A stretch of 41,899 nucleotides of DNA from JBKHXF01 sp046566145 (lineage in GTDB: Bacteria > Actinomycetota > Nitriliruptoria > Nitriliruptorales > Nitriliruptoraceae): positions 1 to 41,899 of the forward strand of contig JBKHXF010000028.1 in assembly GCA_046566145.1 (NCBI GenBank). The letters are read 5' to 3'. The first letter of the stretch is position 1. Each line of letters starts with the position of its first letter. This document shows, in pieces, positions 7,941 to 15,830 of the stretch. The notes below the pieces were generated by a model. That model saw only the letters and a list, made by a program, of their open reading frames with translations, was not told the DNA's origin and ran no database searches. Both the position numbers and the translations under genes were made by a program.

Positions 7941-8756
7941 GTGACCGCCGTGCGCCTCGTCGTCTCCGCCCTCGTCCTCGTGCTGCTGGCTCGCGGCGCG
8001 AGGGTCGCGTGGTCCCAGCGCCGGCTGGCGCTGCTGGTGTGGCGCTCGGTCCGACCCCGCCACGTCGTCGGCTCCCTCGGGCTGCTGGTCCTCGTCGGGG
8101 GCACCGCCTCGGTCCTGCTCGCGACGGTGCCGCCGCTGCGGCTCGGCGTCGGCAGCCTCCTCGGGTTCGGCGGCAACGCGGTCTTCGCCCCGCTGGAGCA
8201 GGCCGCCGCCTCGTCGGCGACCGCGACCGGGACCGCGAGCGGGGTGGACTGGCCGCTCCTGCTCGGCTCGACCCTCTTCCTCGGGCTCCTCGCGACCCTG
8301 ATGCCGTGGTTCGCGTTCGTGGAGGAGGAGGTGTTCCGCGCCGGGCTCGAGGACGCGTCCCCGGCGCAGGAGGTCGTCGCGGCCCTGCGCTTCGGCCTCG
8401 TGCACCTCGTGATGCTGGTCCCGGTCGCGGCGACGCTCGCCATCGCGGTGGCCGGCTGGGTGTACGGCCGGGTCTACCGACGGGCGCACGCGCGCGCCGA
8501 CGGGGGGGACGTGCCGGAGCCCGTGGCCCGGGCCTTCCGCTCGACCCGACGCAGCGCGGCGGCCGCGCAGCGCGCCCGGCGGGCCGCGGTCCCGACACCC
8601 ACCGCGGCCCCGGAGACGATGCTGGTCGTGGACCGCACGCCCGAGCGACGGCAGGCCGTGGCCGTGCTCGCCTCCACGGTGTGGCACGCGACCTTCAACA
8701 CCGTGGTGGTCGGGCTCGTCTGGCTCTCGCTCGCCCTCGCCGCGCTCGGCGTCTGA
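7941..8756 (+). CDS. CPBP-family intramembrane metalloprotease (Abi/Rce1-like)
   Basis: GTG 7941 starts directly after a -10 element. The 271-residue membrane protein shows the three CPBP motifs: EEEVFR (EExxxR) at the end of a hydrophobic helix, FGLVH (FxxxH) and HATFN (HxxxN) near the C-terminus; the Glu and His residues form the active site of Rce1-like proteases. Four or five further hydrophobic helices are visible. An Arg/Ala-rich stretch of about 55 residues (RAFRSTRRSAAAAQRARRA onward) sits between motifs 2 and 3 and is longer than usual, probably a cytoplasmic loop. Roles in this family range from membrane protein processing to bacteriocin immunity; the substrate here is unknown. Confidence 0.85.
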   Translation: MTAVRLVVSALVLVLLARGARVAWSQRRLALLVWRSVRPRHVVGSLGLLVLVGGTASVLLATVPPLRLGVGSLLGFGGNAVFAPLEQAAASSATATGTASGVDWPLLLGSTLFLGLLATLMPWFAFVEEEVFRAGLEDASPAQEVVAALRFGLVHLVMLVPVAATLAIAVAGWVYGRVYRRAHARADGGDVPEPVARAFRSTRRSAAAAQRARRAAVPTPTAAPETMLVVDRTPERRQAVAVLASTVWHATFNTVVVGLVWLSLALAALGV

Positions 8757-8768
8757 CCCCGTGGGCCC

Positions 8769-9887
8769 TCAGCTCGCGTCGGGTCGGGCGACCGACCACC
8801 GGAGGTCGCTGCGGTCGGCGATCGTGTCGAGCAGCGCCCCGGGGTCGCCGAGCTGCGCCGGCGACAGCACCCCGACGGGCAGCTCGGCTCCGTCGGCGTC
8901 GGTCCCGAGGGCGAGGCGCTCGGCCACCACGACGCTGGTCACGGCCGTGGTCGTGTAGAGGTCGGTCCCGTACGCCCAGGCCCGAGCGACCTCGTCCTCC
9001 GCGCCGGCCACCTCGGCGAGGCAGGCCCAGCGGACCTCGGCCCGGCGCGTCGGCGACGGCTCCGGCGGCAGCAGCAGGCCCCGGGCGAGCGCCCGCCCCA
9101 CGGCGCCGACGCTCGCGGCCCCGGCGAGCGCCTGCATCCCCTCCGCGACCAGCGACGGCAGGGCCAGGTAGGTGCGCACGGTGCGGACCGACGGCAGGTG
9201 CCGCGGCACCGACAGGACCTCGCCGCCGCCGATCGCGGCCGCGTGGTGGGGCCCGACGGGGCGCGGGAACCAGGCCAGCCGGCGGGCCTCGCCCGGTCGC
9301 TCCTCCACGCGACGGCCGTCGACGAGCGCCAGCGCCGGCGCGTCCAGCACCCCACCCGCGGAGGTCCGGGTGCCCCGGGTCGTGCCGAAGAGCAGGTCCG
9401 CGCGCCGCGGGAGGCCGTAGGCGACGTGGACGTCGCGGGGCAGCCCGACCGACGCCCCGGCCCGGGCGCTCAGCAGGTCGCCCGGCAGGTAGTCGACGCC
9501 CGCGGCCGGGACCATCCGGGCCCCCGCGGCCGCCGCCGACGCGGCGAGCTCGGCGTCGAGCCAGCGCAGGAACGGCTGCTCCCCCGTCGTGTCGACGTAC
9601 CCGACGCCCGCGGAGGCGGCCGCTTCCGCGACCGGCCGACCGAGCTCCACGAAGGGCCCGACGGTGGTCACGAGGACCGGGGCCGCCGACAGCAGCGGCG
9701 CGAGCCCCCCGGGCTGGGTGACGTCGACGCGGTGGAGCTCGGCCTCGACGCCGAGCTCGTCCAGACGGGCCCGGGCGGCGTCGACGTCCCTCGCCCCGAC
9801 CACGAGGTCGTGACCCCGACGCGCTGCCTCGGCGGCGACGAGCCCCCCGGTGACGCCGGTGACGCCGAGCAGGGCGATGGTCGACAC
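8769..9887 (-). CDS. saccharopine dehydrogenase-like oxidoreductase (trans-acting enoyl reductase family)
   Basis: ATG 9887 opens a 372-residue protein with an N-terminal Rossmann motif (IALLGVTGVTGGLVAAEAARRG), a PVLVTTVGPF block and YVDTTGEQPFLRWLD, all typical of the saccharopine dehydrogenase-like/trans-acting enoyl reductase group common in actinobacteria. Members reduce double bonds in lipids or polyketides in some mycobacteria, but most are uncharacterised. The substrate cannot be told. A TAGGCT -10-like element lies upstream at 9963-9968 (minus strand). The terminal 12 bases separate it from the convergent protease gene. Confidence 0.8.
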   Translation of the reverse strand: MSTIALLGVTGVTGGLVAAEAARRGHDLVVGARDVDAARARLDELGVEAELHRVDVTQPGGLAPLLSAAPVLVTTVGPFVELGRPVAEAAASAGVGYVDTTGEQPFLRWLDAELAASAAAAGARMVPAAGVDYLPGDLLSARAGASVGLPRDVHVAYGLPRRADLLFGTTRGTRTSAGGVLDAPALALVDGRRVEERPGEARRLAWFPRPVGPHHAAAIGGGEVLSVPRHLPSVRTVRTYLALPSLVAEGMQALAGAASVGAVGRALARGLLLPPEPSPTRRAEVRWACLAEVAGAEDEVARAWAYGTDLYTTTAVTSVVVAERLALGTDADGAELPVGVLSPAQLGDPGALLDTIADRSDLRWSVARPDAS

Positions 9888-10076
9888 GTCGGATCCTGGG
9901 TGGTGCGGGGGCGTCCCCGTGGGTGACCGGGCACGGCGACGGCCGCTGGGCCTGCCGCCTCGAGCCTAACCTCCCGACGTTGCTTGCCGGAGTTCGCACC
10001 TGCGGACACCCATCGGGCGGGTGATCCGCCCTGTGTACCCGCTTTCTGCGCGTTGTGCGCACGGTCTGGACGGTCC

Positions 10077-10133
10077 GCAAGCGGAACGCTTGCATCTGTT
10101 AGCACCAGTGCGTACGGTTGCAACCAGCGCTGG
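10077..10133 (+). promoter_or_regulatory. promoter and operator cluster upstream of the lysine-rich HBHA-like gene
   Basis: TTGCAT (10090-10095) and TACGGT (10113-10118) are spaced by 17 bases, a good vegetative promoter arrangement. The -35 overlaps a perfect 7-3-7 palindrome, GCAAGCGGAACGCTTGC (10077-10093). Just downstream are the perfect palindromes GGTTGCAACC (10116-10125) and CCAGCGCTGG (10124-10133), covering the -10 and probable start point. Upstream at about 10043-10057 is a further TGCGC-N5-GCGCA. The surrounding 150 bp is less GC-rich than the genes. It looks like a tightly controlled promoter with a repressor palindrome over the -35. Confidence 0.6.
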
Positions 10134-10175
10134 ACGACCTCCCCCGGTCGGGCCGGCGCCCCCCGGGCCAGAGCA

Positions 10176-10260
10176 CGAGCGGTTCGGTGGGGGGACGGAG
10201 ACCCGAAGGCTCTCAGCAGCCTCACCCGGCTCCCGCTCCGTCCCCCCGCCTGACCGCTCG
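10176..10260 (+). ncRNA. long leader hairpin, candidate structured RNA or attenuator
   Basis: Two nested perfect arms pair across 85 bases: CGAGCGGT (10176-10183) with ACCGCTCG (10253-10260), and GGGGGGACGGAG (10189-10200) with CTCCGTCCCCCC (10236-10247), separated by a symmetric 5-nt internal loop. The 35-nt apical part contains a smaller hairpin AGGCT-CTCAGC-AGCCT (10207-10222). It lies between the promoter at 10090-10118 and the start at 10316, so it would be in the mRNA leader. It matches no riboswitch I know. It could be a cis-regulatory element or a separate small RNA. Confidence 0.5.
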
Positions 10261-10315
10261 GATCCCCACGGGACCCCACACCGAGCACTCACACACGACG
10301 CGAAGGAGCCAGCAC

Positions 10316-10981
10316 ATGGCCACCGCCACCAAGAAGCCCGCCGCCAAGAAGGCCCCGGCGAAGAAGCCCGCCGCCAAGAAGCCGGCGACCCCCCGCCTGC
10401 TCGAGCGCGAGCCCCAGGTGATCGCCCGCGACGCCGCCTACGCGTTCGCCGGCGTCGCCTCCGACGCCGTCGGCACCGCCCGGACCGTCCCGGCCAAGGT
10501 CGAGACGCTCAAGGCCGAGGCGCCCGCGAAGGTCAAGAGACTGCGCGAGGAGGCCCCGACCAAGCTCAAGGCCACCCGCACCGAGCTCGAAACCAAGGTC
10601 ACCGCCCAGCGCGAGCAGCTCGAGACCCGCGTGAAGGACCTGCGCACCAAGGCCGAGAAGGAGCTCGACGCCCGCCTCAAGAGCTTCGAGAAGGACTTCG
10701 ACCAGAAGGCCAAGGCCGGCTCGAAGGTCGTCGCCGACCTGCGCAAGGACGAGCGCGTCGCCCGCGTCGAGACCGAGCTCGCCAAGGTCGTCGACCAGCT
10801 CAAGGTCACCAAGTCCCAGGTCAAGGGCGCCGTCACCTCCGTGCGCAACACCGCGAACGCCGCCATCGAGGCCGGCAGGACCCAGGCCGAGACCGCCAAG
10901 TCGCAGGTGAAGGCCGCCGCGACCTCCGTGCGCAAGACCGCCGACACCGCGGTCGAGGCCGGCAAGGAGCTCGCGAGCTGA
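10316..10981 (+). CDS. lysine-rich coiled-coil protein, HBHA/PhaF-like
   Basis: ATG 10316 follows AAGGAG. The 221-residue product starts with a histone-H1-like KPAAKK/APAKK tail (residues 5-24), then a short hydrophobic helix (DAAYAFAGVASDAVGTA), then about 150 residues of charged coiled coil with Lys/Glu heptads. Near the C-terminus a 29-residue unit beginning KSQVK repeats twice (codons at 10811 and 10898). The order is the reverse of mycobacterial heparin-binding haemagglutinin, which has helix, coiled coil and then a C-terminal Lys-rich tail; PhaF-type granule proteins have similar parts. Likely binds DNA, polyanions or lipid/PHB surfaces. The leader holds a palindrome cluster and a long hairpin. 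An upstream-extended frame was rejected because it crosses the promoter. Confidence 0.8.
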   Translation: MATATKKPAAKKAPAKKPAAKKPATPRLLEREPQVIARDAAYAFAGVASDAVGTARTVPAKVETLKAEAPAKVKRLREEAPTKLKATRTELETKVTAQREQLETRVKDLRTKAEKELDARLKSFEKDFDQKAKAGSKVVADLRKDERVARVETELAKVVDQLKVTKSQVKGAVTSVRNTANAAIEAGRTQAETAKSQVKAAATSVRKTADTAVEAGKELAS

Positions 10982-11019
10982 GCTCGCCTCCCCCGGCAGC
11001 ACGCCCCACCTGATCGGTC

Positions 11020-11054
11020 CGTCCGGGCACTCCCGCTCCCAACCCGCCCGGACG
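11020..11054 (+). terminator. hairpin downstream of the HBHA-like gene
   Basis: CGTCCGGGC (11020-11028) pairs perfectly with GCCCGGACG (11046-11054) around a 17-nt loop. There is no T-run, as is common in very GC-rich genomes. Confidence 0.4.
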
Positions 11055-11143
11055 TGACGGACGGCACCACCCTCCCGCTCCCGGTGCCGTCCCCGGGGCA
11101 GCATCCACGGACCCTCCCATCCGGCTCGCCCCGACCGATCCCA

Positions 11144-11175
11144 CCGCCCCCGGCGCCCTCCCGCGCCGGGGGCGG
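11144..11175 (+). terminator. strong GC hairpin between HBHA-like gene and yqeY
   Basis: CCGCCCCCGGCGC (11144-11156) and GCGCCGGGGGCGG (11163-11175) make a perfect 13-bp stem with a 6-nt loop, followed by TCCTC. It is the strongest hairpin in this 270-bp gap and probably ends the upstream transcript. A TACCGT -10-like element follows at 11192-11197 for the next gene. Confidence 0.6.
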
Positions 11176-11252
11176 TCCTCGTCCGCGGGGCTACCGTGTC
11201 GCCCCGCCCCCCCCACGCACCTCCGTCACACGCCCGGACCCCGGAGCCCCCG

Positions 11253-11711
11253 ATGAGCCTGCAGCAGCGGATCGCCGACGACCTCAAGACCGCCATGAAG
11301 GCGCGCGACCGTGACGCCATGTCCACCCTGCGGATGCTGGTGTCGGCCCTGAAGAACGAGGCCATCGCGAAGGGCCGCGGCCCGCAGGGCGAGCTCTCCG
11401 ACGACGAGGTCCTGCGCGTCCTCGCCGGCGAGAAGAAGCGCCGTGACGAGGCCGCGACGGCGTTCGCCGAGGGCGGCCGTGAGGAGGCCGCCGCGCGGGA
11501 GGCCGCCGAGTCGGCCGTCATCGCGGCCTACCTCCCCGAGCAGCTCGCCGACGACGAGCTCGACGCCATCGTCGACGCCAAGGTGGCCGAGGTCGGGGCC
11601 ACCTCGCCCAAGGAGATGGGCCAGGTCATCAAGGCCGTCATGGCCGAGGTCGGCAACCGGGCCGAGGGTGGGCGCGTCTCCGCCGCGGTGAAGGCCCGCC
11701 TGGTCGGCTGA
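11253..11711 (+). CDS. yqeY: GatB/YqeY domain-containing protein
   Basis: ATG 11253 has a GGAG site seven bases upstream. The 152-residue product is a standard full-length YqeY protein: MSLQQRIADDLKTAMKARD, STLRMLVSALKNEAI, AAYLPEQL and the C-terminal MGQVIKAVMAEVGNRAEGGRVSAAVK, the last related to the tRNA-interacting tail domain of GatB. The family is thought to act on tRNA-linked amidation or aminoacyl-tRNA, but its role is not settled. Own promoter likely. Confidence 0.93.
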   Translation: MSLQQRIADDLKTAMKARDRDAMSTLRMLVSALKNEAIAKGRGPQGELSDDEVLRVLAGEKKRRDEAATAFAEGGREEAAAREAAESAVIAAYLPEQLADDELDAIVDAKVAEVGATSPKEMGQVIKAVMAEVGNRAEGGRVSAAVKARLVG

Positions 11712-11821
11712 CCCACCAGCGGCCGGGCCCCCGGGCAGGCCGGCGGCGGTTCCGCGCCGGACCACCTGCGGCAGCCACGCACCCCTCCGCCTCGTCGAGG
11801 CCACCGCGCGGCGCCGTCACG

Positions 11822-12358
11822 GTGACCGACGTGCCCAGCCAGACCTCCCTCCAGGACCGCCCGATCCCCCTCGCGAGCCCCGTGCCGGCCCCCGGGACGA
11901 GCACGCGCCCGAGCCGCCTCCGCGCGCTGCTCCCCGCCCGTCCGTCCGCCCACGGGTCCACGCCCGTCCCCGCGGTGGTGCTGCTGCGGCTCCTCGCCGC
12001 CGGCGCGACCATCGGTGGCGGGGTGCTCCACCTGCAGCTGTGGCAGGGCGGGTTCCGTGGCCTGCCCCTGATCGGCCCGATGTTCCTGGCCAACGCCGTC
12101 GCCGCGGCGGCCGTCGGCCTGGCGGTCGGCTGGCGCCCCGGACGCGTGACCGTGCTGCTCGCCCTGGGCATCTCGGTCGGCTCGCTCGTCGGCCTCGTCC
12201 TCAGCCACACCGTGGGGCTGTTCGGCTTCCGTCAGGGTGGATGGGACCCCGCACAGGCTCGCGTGGTCGCGACCGAGCTGCTGGCCGCCGCGGCGCTCCT
12301 CGGGCTCGCCGCCGCGCGCCGCACGCCGGCGCACGAGGCCCCCGCGTCGGCCGCCTAG
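11822..12358 (+). CDS. four-helix membrane protein, unknown function
   Basis: GTG 11822 gives 178 residues (GTG 11831 is also possible). A proline-rich cytoplasmic N-terminus of about 50 residues is followed by four hydrophobic helices (AVVLLRLLAAGATIGGGVLHL, FLANAVAAAAVGLAVGW, VTVLLALGISVGSLVGLVLS, VVATELLAAAALLGLAAA). Similar small membrane proteins in actinobacteria are annotated as hypothetical. Its TAG stop overlaps the TAGGCT -10-like box (12356-12361) that probably serves the carboxylase gene. Confidence 0.7.
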   Translation: MTDVPSQTSLQDRPIPLASPVPAPGTSTRPSRLRALLPARPSAHGSTPVPAVVLLRLLAAGATIGGGVLHLQLWQGGFRGLPLIGPMFLANAVAAAAVGLAVGWRPGRVTVLLALGISVGSLVGLVLSHTVGLFGFRQGGWDPAQARVVATELLAAAALLGLAAARRTPAHEAPASAA

Positions 12359-12393
12359 GCTCGCGGGGCACCGTCGCCCCCGAGGAGCCACCC

Positions 12394-14001
12394 GTGGACG
12401 TCCTGCCCACGACCGTCGACCCGAGCTCGGACACCTTCCGCGAGCGCGAGGCCCACAACCGCGCCCTGGTCGAGGACCTGCGAGCACACCTCGCCACGAC
12501 CGCGCTCGGTGGGCCCGAGCGCAGCCGGGAGAAGCACGTCGCGCGCGGCAAGCTGCTCCCCCGTGAACGCGTCGAGGCCCTGCTGGACCCGGGCACGCCG
12601 TTCCTCGAGCTCTCGCCGATGGCCGCCCACGGCATGTACGACGGCGACGCGCCGGCGGCCGGCATCATCACCGGCATCGGCCGGATCAACGGCGTCGAGT
12701 GCGTCGTGGTCGCCAACGACGCGACCGTCAAGGGCGGCACCTACTACCCGATGACGGTGAAGAAGCACCTGCGGGCCCAGGAGGTCGCGCGGGAGAACCA
12801 CCTGCCGTGCGTCTACCTCGTCGACTCCGGCGGCGCGTTCCTGCCGGCCCAGGACGAGGTGTTCCCCGACCGCGACCACTTCGGCCGGATCTTCTACAAC
12901 CAGGCGACCCTCTCGGGGCAGAACATCCCGCAGATCGCGGTGGTGATGGGCTCGTGCACGGCCGGCGGCGCGTACGTCCCGGCGATGAGCGACGAGACCA
13001 TCATCGTCGAGGAGCAGGGCACGATCTTCCTCGGCGGCCCGCCGCTGGTGAAGGCCGCGACGGGCGAGGAGGTCAGCGCGGAGGACCTCGGGGGCGGATC
13101 CCTGCACGCCCGCACCTCCGGCGTGGTGGACCACCTCGCCGTCGACGACCGTCACGCCCTGCAGCTCGCCCGCGACGCCGTCGCGAACCTCAACCGGCCC
13201 GCCCCGCAGGCCCTCGACCTCGCCGTGCCCGAGCCGCCCAAGCACGATCCGGCCGAGCTGTACGGCCTCGTCCCGACCGACCTCAAGCAGCCCTTCGACG
13301 TCCGCGAGGTCATCGCCCGCATCGTCGACGGCAGCCGGTTCCACGAGTTCAAGCCGCTGTATGGCGACACGCTGGTCACCGGCTTCGCGCGGATCGAGGG
13401 GATGCCCGTCGGCATCGTCGCGAACAACGGGATCCTGTTCCGCGAGTCGGCCCTGAAGGGCGCCCACTTCATCGAGCTGTGCAACCAGCGCGGCATCCCG
13501 CTGGTGTTCCTGCAGAACATCACCGGCTTCATGGTCGGTCGGGAGTACGAGGCGGGCGGCATCGCCAAGGATGGCGCGAAGATGGTGACGGCCGTGGCGT
13601 CGTCGACCGTCCCGAAGATCACCGTGGTGATCGGCGGCTCGTTCGGGGCCGGCAACTACGCGATGTGCGGGCGCGCCTACTCCCCGCGGTTCCTGTTCAC
13701 CTGGCCGAACTCCCGCATCTCGGTGATGGGCGGCGAGCAGGCCGCGAACGTGCTCGCGACCGTCCGCCGTGACGGCATCGAGGCGCGGGGCGGCTCGTGG
13801 AACGCGGGCGAGGAGGAGGCGTTCAAGGCGCCCGTCCGCGAGCAGTACGAGACGCAGGGGCACCCCTACTACGCCACCGCACGCCTCTGGGACGACGGCG
13901 TGATCGACCCGGCGGACACCCGCACGGTCCTCGCGCTGTCGCTCTCCGCGGCGCTCCACGCGCCGTACGGGCGCCCGAGCTACGGCGTCTTCCGCATGTG
14001 A
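12394..14001 (+). CDS. mccB: methylcrotonyl-CoA carboxylase beta subunit (carboxyltransferase)
   Basis: GTG 12394 follows GAGGAG. The 535-residue protein is a full carboxyltransferase: two crotonase-like halves with IFYNQATLSGQNIPQIAVVMGSC followed by TAGGAYVPAMSDE, GTIFLGGPPLVKAATGEEVSAEDLGGG and, in the second half, FLQNITGFMVGREYEAGGIAKDGAK and GSFGAGNYAMCGRAY. These match methylcrotonyl-CoA (and geranyl-CoA) carboxylases better than propionyl-CoA ones. It transfers CO2 from biotin to 3-methylcrotonyl-CoA in leucine breakdown. The partner alpha subunit and HMG-CoA lyase are 2.6 kb downstream on the same strand, supporting the assignment. A hairpin after the stop suggests it is transcribed alone. 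Confidence 0.92.
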   Translation: MDVLPTTVDPSSDTFREREAHNRALVEDLRAHLATTALGGPERSREKHVARGKLLPRERVEALLDPGTPFLELSPMAAHGMYDGDAPAAGIITGIGRINGVECVVVANDATVKGGTYYPMTVKKHLRAQEVARENHLPCVYLVDSGGAFLPAQDEVFPDRDHFGRIFYNQATLSGQNIPQIAVVMGSCTAGGAYVPAMSDETIIVEEQGTIFLGGPPLVKAATGEEVSAEDLGGGSLHARTSGVVDHLAVDDRHALQLARDAVANLNRPAPQALDLAVPEPPKHDPAELYGLVPTDLKQPFDVREVIARIVDGSRFHEFKPLYGDTLVTGFARIEGMPVGIVANNGILFRESALKGAHFIELCNQRGIPLVFLQNITGFMVGREYEAGGIAKDGAKMVTAVASSTVPKITVVIGGSFGAGNYAMCGRAYSPRFLFTWPNSRISVMGGEQAANVLATVRRDGIEARGGSWNAGEEEAFKAPVREQYETQGHPYYATARLWDDGVIDPADTRTVLALSLSAALHAPYGRPSYGVFRM

Positions 14002-14003
14002 CC

Positions 14004-14025
14004 CCCGCCGGCACCCGCCGGCGGG
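14004..14025. terminator. hairpin between convergent genes
   Basis: CCCGCCGG (14004-14011) pairs with CCGGCGGG (14018-14025) around a 6-nt loop, in the 39-bp gap between mccB and the convergent response regulator gene. It could stop transcription from both sides. Confidence 0.55.
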
Positions 14026-14040
14026 CCCCGACCAGCGGAC

Positions 14041-14532
14041 TCAGGCCAGCGTCTCGGCGTCCTCGTCCGGCACGTCGACCAGCGGCAGCGGCAGGTCGCC
14101 CTGCAGCAGCTCGACCAGCCGCTGCCGACGGCGCGCGATGCGGAGCTCCGGGCCGGCCTGGAGGACCCCAGCGAGGACCTCGGTGAGGTCCGTGGGCTCG
14201 AAGGGCTTGCGCACGTAGGCGTCGCAGCCGCGGTGGAAGCCGTCCACCTCGTCCTCGTGGGCCGTCCGCGCCGTCAGCATGACGACCGGGAGGTCGTAGA
14301 GCCACGTCGTGGCCCGGATCCACGCGAGCACCTCGAACCCGTCGAGCCCCGGCATCATCACGTCGAGCACGACGGCGTCGGGAGCCGGCCGGTCCTCGTC
14401 GGAGAGCCGCGCCACCGCGGCGGTGCCGTCCTCGGCCGTCTCCACCTCGTACTCGGTGTCCTCGCTCTCGAGGACCGCCGCCACGAGGGTGCGGATCGAG
14501 GGGTCGTCGTCGACGACGAGGATGCGGGCCAC
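14041..14532 (-). CDS. single-domain response regulator
   Basis: GTG 14532 gives 163 residues: ILVVDDDPSIRTLVAAVL with the acidic DD pair, the phosphoacceptor in VVLDVMMPG (D57), MLTA, and KPFEPTDL with the conserved Lys-Pro. After about residue 125 there is only a short helical tail, with no DNA-binding or enzymatic output domain. It thus acts through protein contact or as part of a phosphorelay. No kinase is adjacent; a GAF kinase lies 19 kb away in this window. Upstream spacing to the MscS gene is 149 bp on the same strand. Confidence 0.88.
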   Translation of the reverse strand: MARILVVDDDPSIRTLVAAVLESEDTEYEVETAEDGTAAVARLSDEDRPAPDAVVLDVMMPGLDGFEVLAWIRATTWLYDLPVVMLTARTAHEDEVDGFHRGCDAYVRKPFEPTDLTEVLAGVLQAGPELRIARRRQRLVELLQGDLPLPLVDVPDEDAETLA

Positions 14533-14681
14533 TTCGGACCTGACGTGCGGCGGAGGGGTGCCTGACCTGATGGTCGGCAGGTTCGGAGCCGACCCTGAGC
14601 CCGGACCCGTCCCCACGGCCACGTCCGCGGGGTCCCGGGGTGTCGGTCGGCCGACCCCAGCGCCACCCCGCGTGGGGGGCA

Positions 14682-15635
14682 TCACGCGGCGTCCCGCTCG
14701 GCGTCACGCCGCGTCAGCGCCCGTTCCACGCTCCCCCCCGCCTCGAGGGTCACGACGTCGAACGGGATGTCGATGCCGGCGTCGTCGAACGCCGCCTTCA
14801 CGGCCTCCACCACGCGGTCCTGCACGGCCCGGATCTCGGCCTGGCGCGACCCGGTCCAGTAGCGCAGGTCGAGGTCGATGGCCGAGCCCCCGAACGTCGT
14901 GTAGTACGCCTCGGGCGCCGGGTCGTCGAGGACACCCTCCGTCGCGCCGAGCACCTGCAGGGCCACCTGGCGGGCGGCGCCGAGGTCCGTGTCGTAGGCC
15001 ACCCCGACGACGAGGCTCGTGCGGACGTGCGCCTGCGCCGTCTGTACCTCGATGGCCGAGGTGTAGACGTCGGCGTTGGGGACGTACACGAGGCGCCCCT
15101 CGAAGGTGCGGATCCGCGTCTCCCGGATCGTGATGCGATCGACCGTGCCGCGGACCCCGGACACCGCGATCTGGTCACCGCCGGCGAACGGTTGGCGCAG
15201 CAGCAGCAGGATGCCCGCGAGCAGGTTGGAGAGGATGTCCTGGAAGGCGAACCCTGCGGCGATGCCGACGATCCCGAGGCCCCCGAGCATCGTGGCCACC
15301 GAGACGGTCGGGAAGGCGATCGGGAGGGTGACGACGAGGCCGGCCACCCACACCGCGATGGAGAGCAGCGAGGCACCGACGCGACCGAAGGAGGGCGTGC
15401 GCAGCGCGGTCAGACGCGGCTCGGCGCGGCGCTTGACGAACCGGGCGACGAGGCCGAAGACGAGCAGCAGGACGACGGCGATCGCGACCCGTGGCACGGC
15501 GGCGGCGGCCGCCTCGCCCATCGCCCGGAGCGAGTCGAGGACCGTCGCCACCGGGTCGAGACCGCCGGCGTCGCCGTCGCCGTCGCCGCCACCGCCCGCC
15601 GGGGTCCGGGCGAGCAGGACGGGCAGGGCAGGCAT
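14682..15635 (-). CDS. small-conductance mechanosensitive channel (MscS family)
   Basis: ATG 15635 with AGGAG nine bases upstream gives 317 residues; a longer frame to 15701 lacks a site. After a Gly/Asp-rich stretch there are three transmembrane helices (VAIAVVLLLVFGLVARFV, LLSIAVWVAGLVVTLPIAF and the Gly/Ala-packed pore helix VATMLGGLGIVGIAAGFAFQ), then DILSNLLAGILLLLRQPFAGGD, the VxxIxIRxTRIRT beta domain with VPNADVYTS, and the C-terminal alpha/beta domain. It releases solutes under osmotic downshock. Well conserved and complete. Confidence 0.92.
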   Translation of the reverse strand: MPALPVLLARTPAGGGGDGDGDAGGLDPVATVLDSLRAMGEAAAAAVPRVAIAVVLLLVFGLVARFVKRRAEPRLTALRTPSFGRVGASLLSIAVWVAGLVVTLPIAFPTVSVATMLGGLGIVGIAAGFAFQDILSNLLAGILLLLRQPFAGGDQIAVSGVRGTVDRITIRETRIRTFEGRLVYVPNADVYTSAIEVQTAQAHVRTSLVVGVAYDTDLGAARQVALQVLGATEGVLDDPAPEAYYTTFGGSAIDLDLRYWTGSRQAEIRAVQDRVVEAVKAAFDDAGIDIPFDVVTLEAGGSVERALTRRDAERDAA

Positions 15636-15798
15636 CGAAGGCGGCTCCTGGACGGCGGGTCGGACGGGCACGGGGGGCACGGTGCGGCCCCGCCTGCCCA
15701 CCTTGGCGGACGTCCGATGGGCGTGGGCCGGTCGACCCCCGACCGACCGGGCGGTCGGGTCCGCACCGCCTCCCGTTCGGACAGGGTCCGAGGGCGGC

Positions 15799-15824
15799 CG
15801 CCCGGGACGTCGTCGCCCCGGGCG
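15799..15824 (-). terminator. hairpin after the Gmad2 lipoprotein gene
   Basis: CGCCCGGG (15799-15806) pairs with CCCGGGCG (15817-15824) across a 10-nt loop, seven bases beyond the stop of the minus-strand lipoprotein gene. Confidence 0.45.
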
Positions 15825-15830
15825 GGTCGC

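Noticed and set aside
9962..9980. Possible iron box containing GCCTAACC
   Set aside because: Only about 10 of 19 positions fit the IdeR consensus; the TAGGCT on the minus strand is better explained as a -10 element.
10118..10315. N-terminal extension of the HBHA-like protein
   Set aside because: It would start within the -10 region and cross the palindromes and hairpin. ATG 10316 has a good AAGGAG site.
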